Origin: Agarophyton chilense
Taxonomy: Eukaryota; Rhodophyta; Florideophyceae; Gracilariales; Gracilariaceae
Direction: 5' to 3'
DNA: 64,000 nucleotides
Assembly (NCBI GenBank): GCA_030374765.1
Contig: JARGXX010000016.1
Location: forward strand, 186,001-250,000
This document shows, piece after piece, positions 41,752-53,668 of this stretch. How positions within the stretch are numbered: the first letter of the stretch is position 1; every line of letters begins with the position of its first letter. Both the position numbers and the translations under genes were made by a program. The notes under the pieces are model-generated. The model did not search any database and was not told the DNA's origin. It worked only from the letters and a program-made list of their open reading frames with translations.

Positions 41752-42418
41752 TGTAGTATTCTACTATGTCGGGGAATCCGATAGGCTGATTTTTCGCGAA
41801 GTCGCGGTTGGAACTCATAAGTGAGTGATATCATCAGACTTGTGATATGAAACGGCACACCGCGTAGGATTCCATGAGGCAGGTTACATTGTTGGAATAC
41901 GTGGTATCACGAGTGGAGTGGCTTGCAACGGCACATGTAGTGGAGATCCACGTGGCTGGTTTTACTACCCTTTGTAGCTAGACGTCCATTAGGGACCATA
42001 ACCATACAGTGGTTTGGCTAAGTGGCTGACCACTGGGTATTGTTTATATATTTATTTGGGCACTCACCCTGGTACACAGTATATAGTGTACCAGAGATGA
42101 GCGCCGACTCCGAGTAAAGGAGACAACATGGGCATCATGACTATTCTGTTCCTCGCTTAGGATTCCTTAACCGGAGTTCCGGACGAGCTATAATAGGTAG
42201 TCAGCCCCCAACCACTTCAAGAGCCGTATCGTACCTACGTTCCATCAACGTTTTACAGTTGCACTGTTCACCCTTGCTGGCGAGTAGTGGCCTTACACCC
42301 CACTTCCAGCTGGCTGGTGTTATAGCTGTACCACCCCTTTTCCTTCGTCGCAAGCGACCCATCGGCAGTTCGAACGCTGTCGCAGGTGTCTGCTCTCTCC
42401 GTTAGAGCGGATATTACA
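41752..42418 (+). repeat. E1 5' LTR
   Basis: 667 bp, TGTAGTATTC...GGATATTACA, with imperfect terminal inverted TGTAGTA/TACTACA ends (perfect in the 3' copy). A TATA-rich stretch near 42043-42056 (TTTATATATTTATT) could be the LTR promoter. Confidence 0.93.
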
Positions 42419-42420
42419 AG

Positions 42421-42442
42421 TGGTCTCCCGACTTAGAACCAC
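42421..42442 (+). other. E1 primer-binding-site-like sequence
   Basis: Starts two bases after the 5' LTR with TGGTCTCCCGACTTAGAACC. It shares the GACTTAGAA core and spacing with the E2 site at 41667, suggesting both elements use the same tRNA primer. Confidence 0.5.
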
Positions 42443-42747
42443 TGTGGTCAGCTGCACTGAACAATTCGTCCCTGGAACGTGGAATCGATATCGATACTTG
42501 GAAGAAGGGGAATCACTACAGTTTTTGTTTATCGAACCACCTCCGGCAATTGCGTAATTCATCGTGGCTGGACACGTGGTCGAGAAGTCGAAGACACGAT
42601 TTGGTTCGCACCTGGACTCAGGTTTGGTCTAGGATGCCGAAGACCCGAAGCCAGTCGAGTACTGGTCGCCCCGGTCCTGCGTGACCACCCCCGAAACCGA
42701 GGATTGCCTCATCTGTTGAAGCCGGAGAGCGGCTGTATCTTCAAGCG

Positions 42748-44785
42748 ATGTCGCGCTCACGCTCGGTGAATGATGAAAGAGATCTCTCGGATGTAACGGC
42801 CCCTGTGGCAGCGGCAGTCACGGCCACCACAGAAGCCGTAGTTGACCCTGAGGTCGTCGGACCTAAAGAAGAGGATGATTTGCGCAGGGAAGTGCGTCGT
42901 CTCAAGTCTGAGTCAAGCGCTTCGCGTGTGCGCATGGTTGCGTTGGAATCGCAGATTGCTGCTCTTATCGCTGATGTCGAACAATTACGCAGTGCGCATC
43001 AAGCACTCGTTCGTCAAGACGATGGGAAGCAGGTCTCTGCATAAGTGAAAACACTACATGAGATTTGAACCATCTACTGGAGAGGTACGGGAACACGCCA
43101 GATGCGCTACCCGGCTTAACCGTGGATGTAGAGGAAGTCCTCACTCGAGTTAACCCTCGTTTAGAACGCCTGGAGGCGGCAGTTCATGCGCAGACTGCTG
43201 CTAAACCAGTCGTGCTGGAAGAGGAAAGAGTTCCTTTGAAGGAAGCTCGTTCGAAGAACTCGAAGTCACGACGTTAGAAGCGGAAGTTCGCACGTGATTC
43301 GAGTGATAAATCGTCAAGTACGGAGGGTTTCAGTTCCAGTACTGATAATTCTGATGATTCAGATACTTCAGATGACGATGACAGTTATGATGGTCATCGA
43401 AGGTCCCGATCTCGGAAGAAGAACACGTCTTCGTGGTTGATGAGAAAAAAAGGCTCACCTTACAGAGGATTGAAGGTGCTCCCGTGCACGAATCCGCTTT
43501 ATCGGAAGGTCCTGAGCTACAGGTACTACTGTCTGAAGGTGAAGAGCAAGAAGCGCTCAGGACCCGAAACCGCGAAGGTGAAGGATCACATCAAACGATT
43601 GAAGATCGGCCTTAATGATTTAACATTTGATGGGAAAACCCCCATTCTCGTTTTCGAGTTTCTCACTCGATTCGTTGCCGAAGCAGACACTGTAGAGATG
43701 AGTGAACAACAGGCATTTGTTTTTTTACCCCACTTTCTGAAGGGTTTTGCTTTAGAGCAATATCGTTCCGTATGCGGATCATTGACAGCCGATGAAGGCG
43801 GCGTTACCTCATGGCCAGAGGCGGTGCAGTATTTGCTGCGCAGTTACGCGACTTCAAACGCGATACGTCAGGCGATCCTGGATCTAAGGGATGTGACCCA
43901 AAAGCCTGAGGAGGGCGAAGCTGAGTACAGCTCAAGGCTCAACAAAGCTTCAGTCCGCTGTGGAAACGTCCACTCGACGGAGGACAAGATCACCTTGTAC
44001 ATCGACGGGCTGGACCCGAGCATCAAGTCTTTGGTAGCTCGATATCGAGAGAAGCATGGAAGAGTCTCCTTTTTGGAGTTAGTTCAGTTTGCGAAAACTG
44101 AAGGAGACGCCGCCAGAACGCGTGGTAGCCCCCGTCGTTCAGTGGCTTTTGGAACCTCAATGGGTAAGGAGAAGATCTCCGCCAGAGTTAATCAGCGCAG
44201 CAAACTGCTACATCTAAAATCTCCAGTTGACTCGCTAGATTCGTCGTTGGCACCCAAAGGGAGTGACTCGCATGAGGAGGCGGTCCATTTAATGGAATAA
44301 CGGACTCTTCTGTACCTACAGTGGATCTCCCACACTCGGAATCTCAGGACGAGGAAGCCCTAATGGCTATGGAGGGCCGTCGCCCTATGTACCGTCCCTA
44401 CACGGTGCCACCACAAAAAGGTTTTGAGAACGGGAAACCCGGATGGGTGGATACTCGCACGGCATACCGTTCACAACCTATGTTGACCAACCGTCGTGAC
44501 GGTTTGATATGTTATTCATGTTATGGAAAACACCATTTGAGTGCAGAATGCACGCTTCCTGCAAAGGATCTGAGTCGTAGCATGACGAATTATGATGCAC
44601 TCTCGGAAGAGGAAAGGAGCCGCGTACCGGCGGGCATGTATTGGAAATCCAAAAGTTGGTTTTCTCAGACACCAATGCGCCGGACGGAAAAGCCGGTTGC
44701 TCAGAATGCTGAAGTGTTACAACCCGGAACCCGGGTAGGAAGAGGCGCCTTTGAGACGAATAAGCCGGTGCAACCGGAAAACTAG
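42748..44785 (+). pseudogene. E1 gag, frame-broken
   Basis: Three consecutive frames make up the gag region. First, 42748-43044: an N-terminal basic start and a coiled coil (LRREVRRLKSESSASRVRMVALESQIAALIADVEQL). Second, about 43065-44300 with an internal TAG at 43275: an Asp/Ser-rich stretch, then a retrotransposon gag/capsid domain (FEFLTRFVAEADTVEMSEQQAF; YLLRSYATSNAIRQAILDLR; EGEAEYSSRLNKASVRCGN). Third, 44321-44785: a CCHC zinc knuckle CYSCYGKHHLSAEC (C-x2-C-x4-H-x4-C, complete). The protein would form the cytoplasmic virus-like particle that packages element RNA. Two frame changes and stops make this copy defective. Confidence 0.75.
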
Positions 44786-44826
44786 GTGAGGGATCCCCTA
44801 GGGGGTCGGCACTAGTCGATCCCGTA

Positions 44827-47800
44827 GTGCTGACCAGGGAGAGCTCGCCTCCCTGCTCCCGCACTTGGAAGCCCAAGATTCTCTTGAGGCCTCAGAAATT
44901 TCCGCCGTACGGAATCAATCCGCCGGACGGAAAGCGAGTACAGTGTGACTGTGAGTTACATCGTCCTTGGAGACGTTATACTTCTCCGTCAAAACGGGAA
45001 AGTTACCTCATGGTAGTGTCTAAAAGAACCTATAAGGTCTATGCCGACATCGGCTCTGACAAGAACCTGTTATCTCGTCGATTGACTATCCTGGACACAG
45101 GTGATGGTCCGAACTTTATACGGGAATCGGAGCTCGCTCCTTCTGACTTAGAACGTATTCGATACGGTCCTTTACCGGACATCCGGGATGCCAACAAAAA
45201 TGCTGTGAAGACACTGGGAACAGTTCGACTCGTGGTGCGTTTGGGACGCTTTGTAGCCCTAGTCGACTTCATCGTCTGTAAAACGATAGCTGCACCAGTG
45301 GTACTGGGATTTGATAATTGCAACAAGTTTGTCGAAGCCATTCGCCCGCTACGAAAAGTAGTTGAAATAGATGATGGATCAATGGTACCAATTGTTCGCA
45401 AGCCAATGGATCGTTGCTCTGAAGCACCTCCACTTCCACCATCTTTGTAATACGGAAAATCTCGAGGATGTGTCTCGCCGAGGATTCGAGTAGCGAAGAG
45501 TGCCATGCTGAAGGCGCAAACCCAAACTTGGATTCAAGTAAGAACAGAACGACACGGACTCGTGGTAATTCAACCAAATACTCGGATGTACAAATCCCGT
45601 GGATTGCTAGTCGCTAACGGCATTGTTCAGGTTGATCCTGGTAGCCCCGTTTGGATACTAGTGAGTAACTTCATCGATAACGATTATCAGATACCGAAGA
45701 ATCAGGTTGTTGCAACAGCTTTGCCTCATCCCACAGTGGTGATCCCTACTCATATTTCTACTGCAGAAGTATTGGGATTAACCCATGTCGGTGACACAGA
45801 CGAAGAACTGCAAACTCCGTCTGGAGATCAATTGCAAACGGCAAAGGATCCAGAGAGCTTGGTCGATGATCTAGACTTAGCACATGTGCCGGAACACTAC
45901 AGAACGAAGATCAGGTCTATGCTGAAGAAGTATACACCCATGTGGAGTGGAAAGCTAGGAGAGATCTCCACTACGGACCACCACATTGATTTGGTCCCAG
46001 GGTCACGACCCATCTCCCAACCACCGTACAGAACGGGACCGCGAACTCGCCAAATCGAGGAGGAGAATGTCAGTAAAATGCTGGAAGATGGAGTAATCGA
46101 AGCAGCTCAATCTGCTTGGGCCTCACCAGTGGTGCTGGTTCCAAAACCTGATGGTTCTTTACGATTCTGTGTCGATTATCGAAAACTGAACGCAGTTACA
46201 GTTCGAGATACATACCCGTTGCCTCGAATGGACGAATGTATCGACAGCTTAGGAGAAGCGAACGTGTTCACCACGTTGGACGCCAACTCTGGCTATTGGA
46301 AGGTGCCTGTAGTGGAAGAAGACCAAGATAAAACCGCATTTGCGTGTCACGCCGGTCTCTACCGTTTCAAAAGGATGCCCTTTGGCTTAACGAATGCACC
46401 GGCTACTTTTCAGCGTACTCTGGACATCTTGCTCTCAAGATACAAGCGGAAGACTTGTTTAGTCTATTTGGACGATGTGATCATCTTTTCCCAGGATGTG
46501 GAAAGCCATTTACGGCATGTCGAGGAGATCCTCAAAGCACTACAGAGCGCAGGTATCACCTTGAAGTTCAAGAAATGCGAATTTTTCGCTGGCACCGTCC
46601 GGTACTTAGAACATGTGATCAAGCCGGGACAGCTTGCCATTCAAGAGGAACAAACAGCGGCTCTCCGCGAAGTACAACCTCCGTCGACACAGAAGCAATT
46701 TCGTTCTTTCCTCGGCTTTTGCAACGTCTACCGACGATTCGTGCCGCGATACTCGCATAGAGCGGCACCGCTCAACGCAAAGCTGCGTAAAGGACAACCA
46801 GTACAGCTAAAACAATTCAAACAAGCTGAAGCGGAAGCGTTCGACACGCTGAAGACAAAGATTATTACAGCCCCAGTCTTGGCGCTGCCCATCCCCAACC
46901 TGCCATACTCAATGGATACCGACTCTAGCGAGTACCAAGTAGGGTGTGCCCTTTTTCAAACACACCCTGATGGTGAACGCAAACCCATTGGTTACTGGTC
47001 AAGATCGCTGAACGCAGCTGAGAAGAAGTATTCAGTTTCATAAAAGGAATGCCTTGCAGTCGTTTGGGCTCTAACCACATTGCGACCGTATCTTCAAGGG
47101 GAACGTTTTACCGTCAACACGGATCATTCGTCTCTACGATGGTTACTGTCCAATCCAGACCTGTCTGGTCGTCTCACACGATGGCGCTTACGCCTTTCTG
47201 AATTCGATTTCGAAGTGAAGTATAAGAAGGGATTGGCCAATGTCCAAGCTGACGCGCTATCCCGACTCAAAACACTGGGCAAAACCCAAGGCGAAATCGA
47301 TGAAGAGATACCTTGCTTCTACATGGAGACCCATTCACCATCTTTTGAAGAAGAGGAACAAGATACCCTTGATGATTATTCGGATGCAGATCCGTTCCTT
47401 GCATTAGCAGACACTGACCCTTCAGTTCAACTCGAGTGAATCTCGTGCACTGAGCTCCTCAATGAGCAACACGCCGATACGTTTTGTGCGTCGATACGTT
47501 CTCGTCTTAACAGGGGGGAGGAGCTCCCCTTTTCAATCCATTCACGAGAAATGCTGTTAAGACATGTCGAAAAGCATGATCAAATCGTGATTTCACACGT
47601 CTTGAAGATTCGAGTACTCCATCTGGCACACTACAGCAGGCTGTCTGGTCATCCAGGAAGAACGAAGTTGTTCATGACTCTAAGAAGAGATTTTTACTGG
47701 CCTACTTTGGCAATGGACTGCCATGCTACAGTGAGGTTGTGTACAACATGTGCGAAGAATCGCGTGAAGCTTTACAGGAAGCGGAAACCGATGACGTTAT

Positions 47801-48678
47801 TCCAGGCAAAAACGCCTTTACAATACGTCAGTATCGACATCCTAGGGGAATTGATTCGCTCAAGGCATGGTTATCGCTACCTATTGATTATCACCGACCG
47901 CTTCTCGAATTATCGGGATATGCCCCGTGGCACGCGCACACCCGTTAGTACAGAAATGGAACCTGAACGCAGGAAAGATGTTTTGGACTTTGGCCCCAAG
48001 GACTTGGAAACGAGTGCACGCGAAAACGCGCCGTTGTCGCTTCAGGCTGAACCGTCAGGTGAAGCGCCACTCGCTGTTCCGCCGATATCGGCTCCCATCC
48101 CTCGTGGGCAGAAAGAAGAAGAGTTATCGCCTCCTGTCGTGGTGCAAGCACCATCGTCCACCGAACAGCGGTCAGAATCGGATAAACCGAAGGAAGTTCA
48201 TCCACGAATGGAATTGAGAAGTAGCAAGAAGTACGATTCTATGGAGCCTGGAAAACAGGATAGCTCTTTGTCTGAGAAAGGTTCTCAAGGAATGAGTACA
48301 CTGCCCCTGCGGGCAGAACGACAGTTAGTCGACGAGCGAACGCTTAGCGACGCTGAGACTGCTAATACGGAGACGCTTGGGTCAGCCCTAAGGCATTTCA
48401 AACCTGTTAACAGGAGTCTCGCGCCAACAGCGAAAACATTGGGAAACGCCCCGGAATATGTTATGGATCGCATATGTGAACATGGCGAGCATGAGGATAC
48501 TAGAGAATTACTGTATCGAGTCCGTTGGTACGGTTTTCCTCCGGAAGAGGATACGTGGGAACCTATAGCTCATATCCCCCGTTTGCAACTCGTGCGGTAT
48601 CATCGAATCATGCGATTAACACTGCCAAGGGAGATCGACTCCTCGATAGTCGGGCTCATGGGCACGCCCCATTTCTAA
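44827..48678 (+). pseudogene. E1 pol: protease, RT, RNase H, integrase remnant, chromodomain
   Basis: One continuous frame with three nonsense codons: TAA 45448, TAA 47041, TGA 47437. The aspartic protease has LDTGDGPNFI (catalytic Asp codon at 45094) and VVLGFDNC. The RT (45505-46750) has FCVDYRKLNAVT, LDANSGYW, FKRMPFGLTNAPATFQ and the intact YLDD box at 46465-46476. RNase H follows (MDTDSSEYQVG..., NTDHSSLRWLL, QADALSRL), hit by the TAA at 47041. The integrase has the HHCC zinc module (LAHYSRLSGHPGRTK ... CTTCAKN) and the first catalytic Asp (codon 47836). It then jumps from ITDRFSNY straight to a disordered tail, so the second Asp and the Glu are gone. A chromodomain ends the protein (YRVRWYGFPPEEDTWEP, about 48459-48620). 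Chromodomains steer insertion to marked chromatin. Confidence 0.85.
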
Positions 48679-48921
48679 TTATGGGCTACAAAGGTAGTAA
48701 AAACTCGAAAGGCGAAAAGAAAACAAGAAATCATGAACAGGAAACGTGAAGACACGCAAGCAAAGGACATTTACTGATTATCACCTATGAAGAACTCGAG
48801 AAGCGAGAAGAGATGAAGACTAGAAGATAAGAAGAGAATTTGAAGACACGAAGTCACCGGAGTTTTATTGGTATCAAGATACCACCGCAAGGGTGTTGAC
48901 TAGGAGCCTTTTCTATGATCA

Positions 48922-50748
48922 TCAAAGAGACGTGCGAGCACGCAGGTTCGCGAAAAGCTGTGCGCGATCACCCTCAACTTGGTCCATGGGAAAGCCCGCG
49001 TCTAAGAAGAACTGCCTCAGCGGATCCAAGCCTGGATCTTCGACCGGCACTGCACTCGGTTGTTGGGTAAACCCATGACAGTACTCTTGAGCAACTCCCG
49101 CCGCTGCGGATTGATCGACGGAAGTCGCTACGCCTGCCAGCTCTGGCTCGTCCTCGTAACCGAGTTCAGCCTCAGCTCCCGGCGCTTCCTCATACGGTTC
49201 CTCTCCGTTCTCGGATGGAGTAGCATCGTACACGTATCCAGTAAGCAGGTTCGGTGGCATGTGACGCGGGTTCTCCCGAAGAAAGCGAGCCTGGTCGGAG
49301 GTGATCAACTGGCGCATCCAGGGGTCGTACCAAACGAAATCTCCAGCACTTTCTGTTCGTCCAGGAGAATGGTCGTAGTGTCTTGCACGGGTTCCGCGAG
49401 CGGATTGATCAGCTGGCACTCCAGACCAATCGACACTGTCGATCAAATCCACAAGATGGAGGAAGTCGGCATAGTTCGCACGGGATCCCAGGACAAGGGA
49501 AAGATCGAGTTCTCTCGCATACTTTCGCGCTGTGGGCGACATGTACCAAACTCTAAAGGCGTCATAAGCATCCCAAAGGAGGAAGACGGTCATCTTGGCG
49601 ATAAACTCGGTATAAACCACCGTCCAATATCCCGAGAACGGGTCGTTAACAAACGCGGACCCGATGTAGGAGATCGCCGGTGGGAGCTCCACAGGGCAAC
49701 CACGAGGACTCTCGATCGCCGCCCAATGCTACGGAATACCGATGTAGCGCCCGAAGCGCGCGTTCCGCCGGATGCGGTCAATCTCGATCATTTGATACGG
49801 CACCAAATAGCCCAAACGTGATCGAGTACGACGTTTCCAACGGAGATAATCCCAATAGGGAATGTCACGATTTCGAAGGAAGTGGAACTCCGCACGGAGA
49901 AGAGGTTGCTGAAAGCAGAGAGCTGCATCACGCACACCGCGCACACCGCGCCAACCGCTAACATCGACTTCAACGAGTGGCTCGATATACGAGTAACCTT
50001 CACCGTCGGTACGGGCTTTCCAGGTATCTAGTTCCCAGTCCTGCGGGAGGAGAACCGTACTGATGAATCGGTGAAGACGCTGGTAAATCAGCTTGGTGAA
50101 CCGCGTACGGGCTTCGGACAAGGTTTCCGTTGAATATAGCGCAATCGCGTTGTCTGGCTAAGCAATATGGCTCGCCCAGTCGTCGCTGTAAATCGCCTGT
50201 TTCGGAATACCGTCAGGAAAATACCCACCGTGTACATACTGTTGTATCAACGCGTCATCGCGGATAGCAACTGGGTCAAACCAGGGCGCTTGCGCGAAAA
50301 GTTCAACGTTGTCGAGAGGATCTCGTCCATAGAAATCCGCAGGGTGGGGGTAGCTCCGCTGAGCACGACGAGAGGGAGCTCGAATCACACGCGCAGAGGC
50401 GACGTAAGCCGCGTTCGGCATCGGAGCCACGGTTGGCTGAGGTAACGGTACCGACCGGAATCCGGTGTACGGTGTGGGGAACGAACGGTATGGACCGAGT
50501 TGAGCAGTAGACTGCGTCGCATAACCCGCAGTGTTAGACGGAGCCCCAGGAGGCACATCCTCGGAGGAGGGCTGAAACGGGTTGGACCCGGCGTTTGAAT
50601 CCATCGCGAGAGATCGAGCTGAAGAGCGGTGAGGAACAGAATGCTGTTGAGAACTGTAAGAGTTGGTCGGGCGGCGAGGAATTCGTGATGACGATGAGTA
50701 CCCGGAACACCGGTCCGACTGCGTATAAACGCTTCTTGCGTCCCCCAT
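48922..50748 (-). pseudogene. E1 antisense ORF between pol and 3' LTR (unknown protein)
   Basis: On the strand opposite to gag-pol, one frame runs 609 codons from the ATG at 50748, only 25 bp inside the 3' LTR, to 48922. It is broken only by two TAG codons (50158-50160, 49729-49731) and shows no frameshift. N-terminal ~200 residues are Ser/Pro/Ala-rich and probably disordered. The middle (~230-420) is compact and aromatic-rich (FHFLRNRDIPYWDYLRW; GYWTVVYTEFIAKMTVFLLWDAYDAF). The C-terminal ~130 are acidic and Pro-rich. No signal peptide, clear TM helix, zinc motif or catalytic motif is recognised. The middle resembles the antisense protein of E2 (58003-60050). Expression would need an antisense promoter, possibly in the LTR. 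Function unknown. Confidence 0.6.
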
Positions 50749-50762
50749 GGTTCGCGCTTAAC

Positions 50763-50772
50763 GAGGGGGGTA
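50763..50772 (+). other. E1 polypurine tract
   Basis: GAGGGGGGTA lies immediately before the 3' LTR, where plus-strand synthesis is primed in LTR elements. Called from position and composition. Confidence 0.6.
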
Positions 50773-51439
50773 TGTAGTATTCTACTATGTCGGGGAATCC
50801 GATAGGCTGATTTTTCGCGAAGGCGCGGTTTGAACTCCTAAGTGAGTGATATCATCAGATTTGTGATATGAAACGGCACACCGCGTAGGATGCCAGGAGG
50901 CAGGGTACATTGTTGGAATACATGGTATCACGAGTTGAGTGGCTTGCAACGGCACATGTAGTGGAGATCCACGTGGCTGGTTTTACTACCGTTTGTAGCT
51001 AGACGTCCATTAGGGACCATACCCATACAGTGGTTTGGCTAAATGGCTGACCACTGGGTATTATTTATATATTTATTTGGGCACTCACCCTGGTACACAG
51101 TATATAGTGTACCAGAGGTGAGCGCCGACTCCAAGTAAAGGAGACAACATGGGCATCATGACTATTCTGTTCCTCGCTTAGGATTCCTTAACCGGAGATC
51201 CGGACGAACTATAATAGATAGTCAGCCCCCAACCACTCCACGAGCCGTCTCATACCCACGTTCCATCAACGTTTTACAGTTGCACTGTTCACCCTCGCTG
51301 GCGAGTAGTGGCCTTACACCCCACTTCCAGCTCGCTGGTGTTGTAGCTCTAGCACCCCTTTTCCTTCGCCGCAAGCGACCCATCGGCAGTCCGAACGCTG
51401 TCGCAGGTGTCTGCTCTCTCCGTTAGAGCGGATACTACA
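50773..51439 (+). repeat. E1 3' LTR
   Basis: 667 bp, same length as the 5' copy with no gaps needed. Ends TGTAGTA...TACTACA are perfectly inverted. Confidence 0.93.
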
Positions 51440-51559
51440 TTAGCCCCCCAACGGACCAGAAGTACAGAAGCAACCGCCATTTTGGATGCAGGAAACACAC
51501 CGAACCGACCAGACCATGGGACTTCTACGGCAGGACCAGCTGCCATTGCAACGCTGACC

Positions 51560-53585
51560 ATGACGTTTGAACCACAGGTTGATAATGTTAGCGACCGCAG
51601 GAGCACGAGACGCCAGCTGCAAGGAGTAATGACTCCGATGGACGACCCTGAAAGGATTCGCCGAGAACCCACGGTGCCAGCGCGTTTACGAGAACGCCAT
51701 ACCAGGGCCACGTCTAGGCCAGTAACACCCCGAGGAGAACCTCGTAAGACCGAAGGGATTAGAGAGAACATTTCCGCCGTACTTGCCGACCTTCTTTGGC
51801 CTCGTCTCCGTAAGCTCTGCTCAGCCCATGTGGATGCCATTGTGAACATGCGACTCGCTACGGCGATCGCTGACCATACGAACTACCTCATTACGCAAAT
51901 CGTCACCAAGATCATGAGGTCTGAGCTATTCATAGTCTACCTCATTCACTCCGTTCAAGGAGCAGTCACCAGCCAGTCAGGAAACACGGTCCCTAAGACC
52001 ACTCAACAAGTCAACCATCCGGCTTCCGTTTGGCAACCCCGTCCCGAACCCCCACGACTGGCGGCATTACCCGCCTCTCGCCGGGAACACCATCAAGAAA
52101 ACCCAATGGAAAGAAAACCTAAAGGCCTAAGAGAGGCTCCGCGTCTACAAGAGAGACAGATTGCCCTTCTCAAATGACAATATGAGGTACAGCGACCTCA
52201 GGGCTCCATGGAGTCTGATAGAAAGATCGATCCTTAAGTCCCTCTTCCGTTAGAAAGAAAGGAAGTAACCGCAGGAGAAAGAATAACAGAAGAAGTAAAA
52301 CATGAAACCATTCGGACACGAGTGATTCCGAATCGGCCTCGACCAAAACGACGGACTCGGAAGTGGATGAGGCTGCCGTTTGAGGCCTCAAACTATTGAA
52401 AACAACGAAAGAACTTTTCTTTAAGGTTCTAGACTACCAGAATTACCGATTGGCCGAGAAGTCTCCGAGATATTCTGGTTCGGTGGCTCAAAGAGTCACC
52501 AAATAGACCAAATGGATGCAACTAGCTATTACGGACAAGTTCTTGGGTTCCGATCCCATTACTGTCCTTAGGTTTCTTAGTTTGTTCCGTACGGCCTGTG
52601 ATCAGAACGGTGCCCAAGAGGGCGCCGCTCTGTACCTTTTCCACAATTCTTCCCCACAAGACAGGCACGTGACCGAGTCGTTTCGAAGATATCTGGCACA
52701 ACTGACCTTGTGGATGCCCGAGACCGTGAGCTCCTCAGGTCATATCCCCAGGTTTTTCATTATCTCTCGGGAACCTATGCCACGGATGACATTATAATGG
52801 ATGCCCACAAGGAAGTGATATTCTTTAGGCAGAGTTCCAACATGACAGAATCGGCTTTCGCCGACGACCTATGGAAGAAGGCTTACCGATGTGGAAACAT
52901 ATTCTCCGAAAGGCGGCTCAAACTTCATTTCATTACGAAATTACTCCATGCCATTCGGACACATGTCCGCAATTACCACACGAAAAACCCACAATAATCC
53001 TTCTGACGGCTGGTCACCTATGCCAAAAGATATGGCAAAACCTACAGAACTTCCAGGCGCAATGCTGATTTACCCGAAGGACACGTAAATACATTTCGTA
53101 AACCAAACAAAGCCCATTTGGTTAGCTCAACGGAATCGGACATGGATTCATCAATCTATTATGCCGACTCGGGAGATATCCTTGCGGCTAATTTCAGTGC
53201 CCCTCCACCTGGGCACCCGTCATACACCTCCCAGGGAACTACAGCGACCACTGGATCACCTACGCCCAAGTATTCCCCCATTACACCGCGCAAGGACGTC
53301 TTTGTTCGCTCACCAAGGGCCTGCTTTCTCTGCCTTTCCAACGTCCAACCCTGTAAGTGCACGAGGTATTTTCTTGAAGACGCACGCCAACATCTCCTAG
53401 CCTTAAGGAGAGGGAACTACAAGGTGAGGAGGTCCGAAGGAATGTTTACCAGGGCACAGAAACGAGCCACAGGAACACCTGGAAGCTCCCGCTATGTCAC
53501 CCCTCCGGATACCCCAATGAAAGCCCCACAGGTCTATGCCCTTGTAGACCCCGCGGACGAACTTGAAGAGGAACCTTATCCTTAG
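51560..53585 (+). pseudogene. E2 gag, frame-broken
   Basis: The first part (51560-52177, 205 codons from the first in-frame ATG after the E1 insertion) is basic and Arg/Pro/Thr-rich. A frame open further upstream belongs to the E1 LTR and is not genuine. The capsid-like part spans two frames (52516-52797 and 52710-52997): ITDKFLGSDPITVLRFLSLF, YPQVFHYLSGTYATDD, IFFRQSSNMTESAFADDLWKKAYRCGN. The last part (53118-53585) holds a cysteine cluster, CFLCLSNVQPCKC, which looks like a decayed knuckle without the His. At least three frame changes. Confidence 0.65.
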
Positions 53586-53668
53586 GAAGAAACGGAAACC
53601 CCATCGGAAAACGTTTAGAGAGTCGACGCGAGGCAAATTCGCCCTCTTTCCGTCCATGCCTCAACCGA

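Larger units (their letters stand above)
41752..51439 (+). mobile_element. Inner Ty3/gypsy chromodomain LTR retrotransposon E1, nested in E2
   Basis: 9,688 bp, bounded by two LTRs of exactly 667 bp (41752-42418, 50773-51439) and a 5-bp target duplication (TTAAC at 41747-41751, TTAGC at 51440-51444; one transition). It is inserted ~90 bp downstream of the E2 5' LTR, in the E2 leader. LTRs differ at about 31 of 667 positions by eye (~95% identity), about equally transitions and transversions, so no RIP-like bias. Order: LTR, PBS-like, gag, protease, RT, RNase H, integrase (core deleted), chromodomain, antisense ORF, polypurine tract, LTR. Confidence 0.92.
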
